Below, one piece after another: positions 63,111-64,000 of a stretch of 64,000 nt of DNA. Under the pieces are notes generated by a model that saw only the letters and a list, made by a program, of their open reading frames with translations, was not told the origin of the DNA and made no database searches. Within the stretch, counting starts at the first letter, position 1. Each line of letters opens with the position of its first letter. Source of the stretch: Trochalopteron elliotii (lineage: Eukaryota > Chordata > Aves > Passeriformes > Leiothrichidae); the NCBI GenBank assembly GCA_024734555.1, contig JANPWX010000072.1:3878420-3942419 (forward strand), given 5' to 3'. The position numbers were made by a program, and so were the translations under genes.

Positions 63111-64000
63111 TGCTCTATTTCGAGTTCTTTTTTGAATTGCTTCCTGCTGCTGGTACTGCTGGGGTACCAAGAAACCATGGTTCCATTGCCTGCACTGAGG
63201 AGGGTGAGTGGGAAGTTTTTACCTTGGTATGAAAGTGAGGAAGAACATCTCCTCCTTGTTCCGTACCGATCAGAGATCTCCTAAACATTAATCAGACATG
63301 GATTATTTTAAATGAAGATTCATGTGTACAGCAACCTACAACAGCACGGGACACTAAATTCTTTAAGGAGCAACAGATGTGCTGTCCAGAGGATGTGTAC
63401 ACACACACTGCTACAACTATGGTAGACTTCTGTACTATCAGAGGGAGCAGCAATCTGGTGTATGTTGTTTCCTCCTTTGCAAAGACTCCTGTATCCCCCT
63501 TTTCTCCCTGGTGCCAGTGATGGAAATGGTGGTGAACTCCTAATCTTGTCTCAGGATGTGGGTGGGTTTGGATATGAGTTAGTTTCCATAGAGCAATGGC
63601 AGCTGGAATCAGTCATAGGCTTCAGGCTGATACTCTTTGCCTCACATTAGCAGATCCTTTGTACTGTCATCACTGCTGCATCATCTTCCTAGGACTGAGT
63701 TCAGCCTTGGCTCAGATCTCCAGTGTTTCTGAAAATAACTCTCAGAATCTCTTCATCTTTTCTTCCAACGGTTCCTGTAGAAATACTGGCTGATTGCAAT
63801 GTTTTTTTATGAGATTAGAAATACATTGCTATAGATCCTTCCAGCAGTTTGATTTATAGCACTTTGAACACTTTGGCAATTGTGTGTAATAATTTACTGG
63901 TCCAAACTACAGTATTTTTCACTTATTAAAGGGGATGAAAACTTTTTATTTGTAAAGATTTTCTGAGTCCTGTCGACTTTTCTTGGTTTATTTTTGATAC
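63111..64000. other. Unique non-coding DNA to window end
   Basis: No gene or classified repeat is recognised. Confidence 0.5.

Noticed and set aside
1..64000. tRNA, rRNA, CRISPR, operon or bacterial promoter features
   Set aside because: None is visible, and the sequence is vertebrate nuclear DNA where bacterial features are not expected.

Overview
This is a 64-kb stretch of nuclear DNA from a bird. The main evidence is repeat content: at least twelve recognisable pieces of the CR1 LINE family, which dominates avian genomes, plus several LTRs of avian endogenous retrovirus type, two of them from the family whose LTR begins TGTCCTGG. The repeat spectrum fits a neoavian bird, possibly a songbird, but species cannot be fixed from sequence alone. 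The DNA is AT-rich and CpG-poor. I found no protein-coding gene, tRNA, rRNA or CRISPR array. The open frames are short; the longer ones lie in transposon relics or low-complexity tracts, and several begin with TTG or GTG. The window is best read as a gene desert or part of a very large intron.

Layout. 1-5 kb: unique AT-rich DNA with a perfect 141-bp tandem duplication (1640-1920). 5.2-6.1 kb: CR1 on the minus strand. 6.1-11.2 kb: unique. 11.2-12.0 kb: a CR1 split by a second, nested CR1 tail. 12.0-12.7 kb: an LTR-like insertion bracketed by 121-bp direct repeats. 15.2-15.4 kb: poly-T tract and a 21-bp-stem hairpin. 17.9-19.1 kb: LTR-like block followed by CR1. 24.6 and 26.2 kb: old CR1 tails. 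33.3-34.6 kb: the longest CR1 copy. 38.4-38.9 kb: ERV LTR, minus strand. 41.1 kb: CR1 tail. 42.9-43.3 kb: GATA and TTTG/TTGG repeats. 45.2-46.0 kb: a very old CR1-type LINE fossil. 48.5-49.4 kb: CR1 tail followed by an LTR of the 38-kb family. 51.7-52.3 kb: a well-preserved solo LTR with a perfect 6-bp target duplication. 53.0-53.6 and 57.0-57.7 kb: unclassified repeat-like blocks. 56.6 and 60.5 kb: CR1. 63.1 kb: an 18-G run.

No genes here work together. The history is one of successive retrotransposition: an old CR1-like LINE, then several CR1 subfamilies, then LTR elements, ending with the CpG-rich solo LTR at 51.7 kb. Possible host signals are weak: splice-acceptor/AATAAA segments that could be terminal exons of an unannotated transcript (27.3 and 54.9 kb), an exon-like segment at 2.1 kb, and a near-consensus SOX-OCT composite motif at 61.55 kb. 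All repeat calls come from reading the sequence and recalling family consensus; no database search was run.
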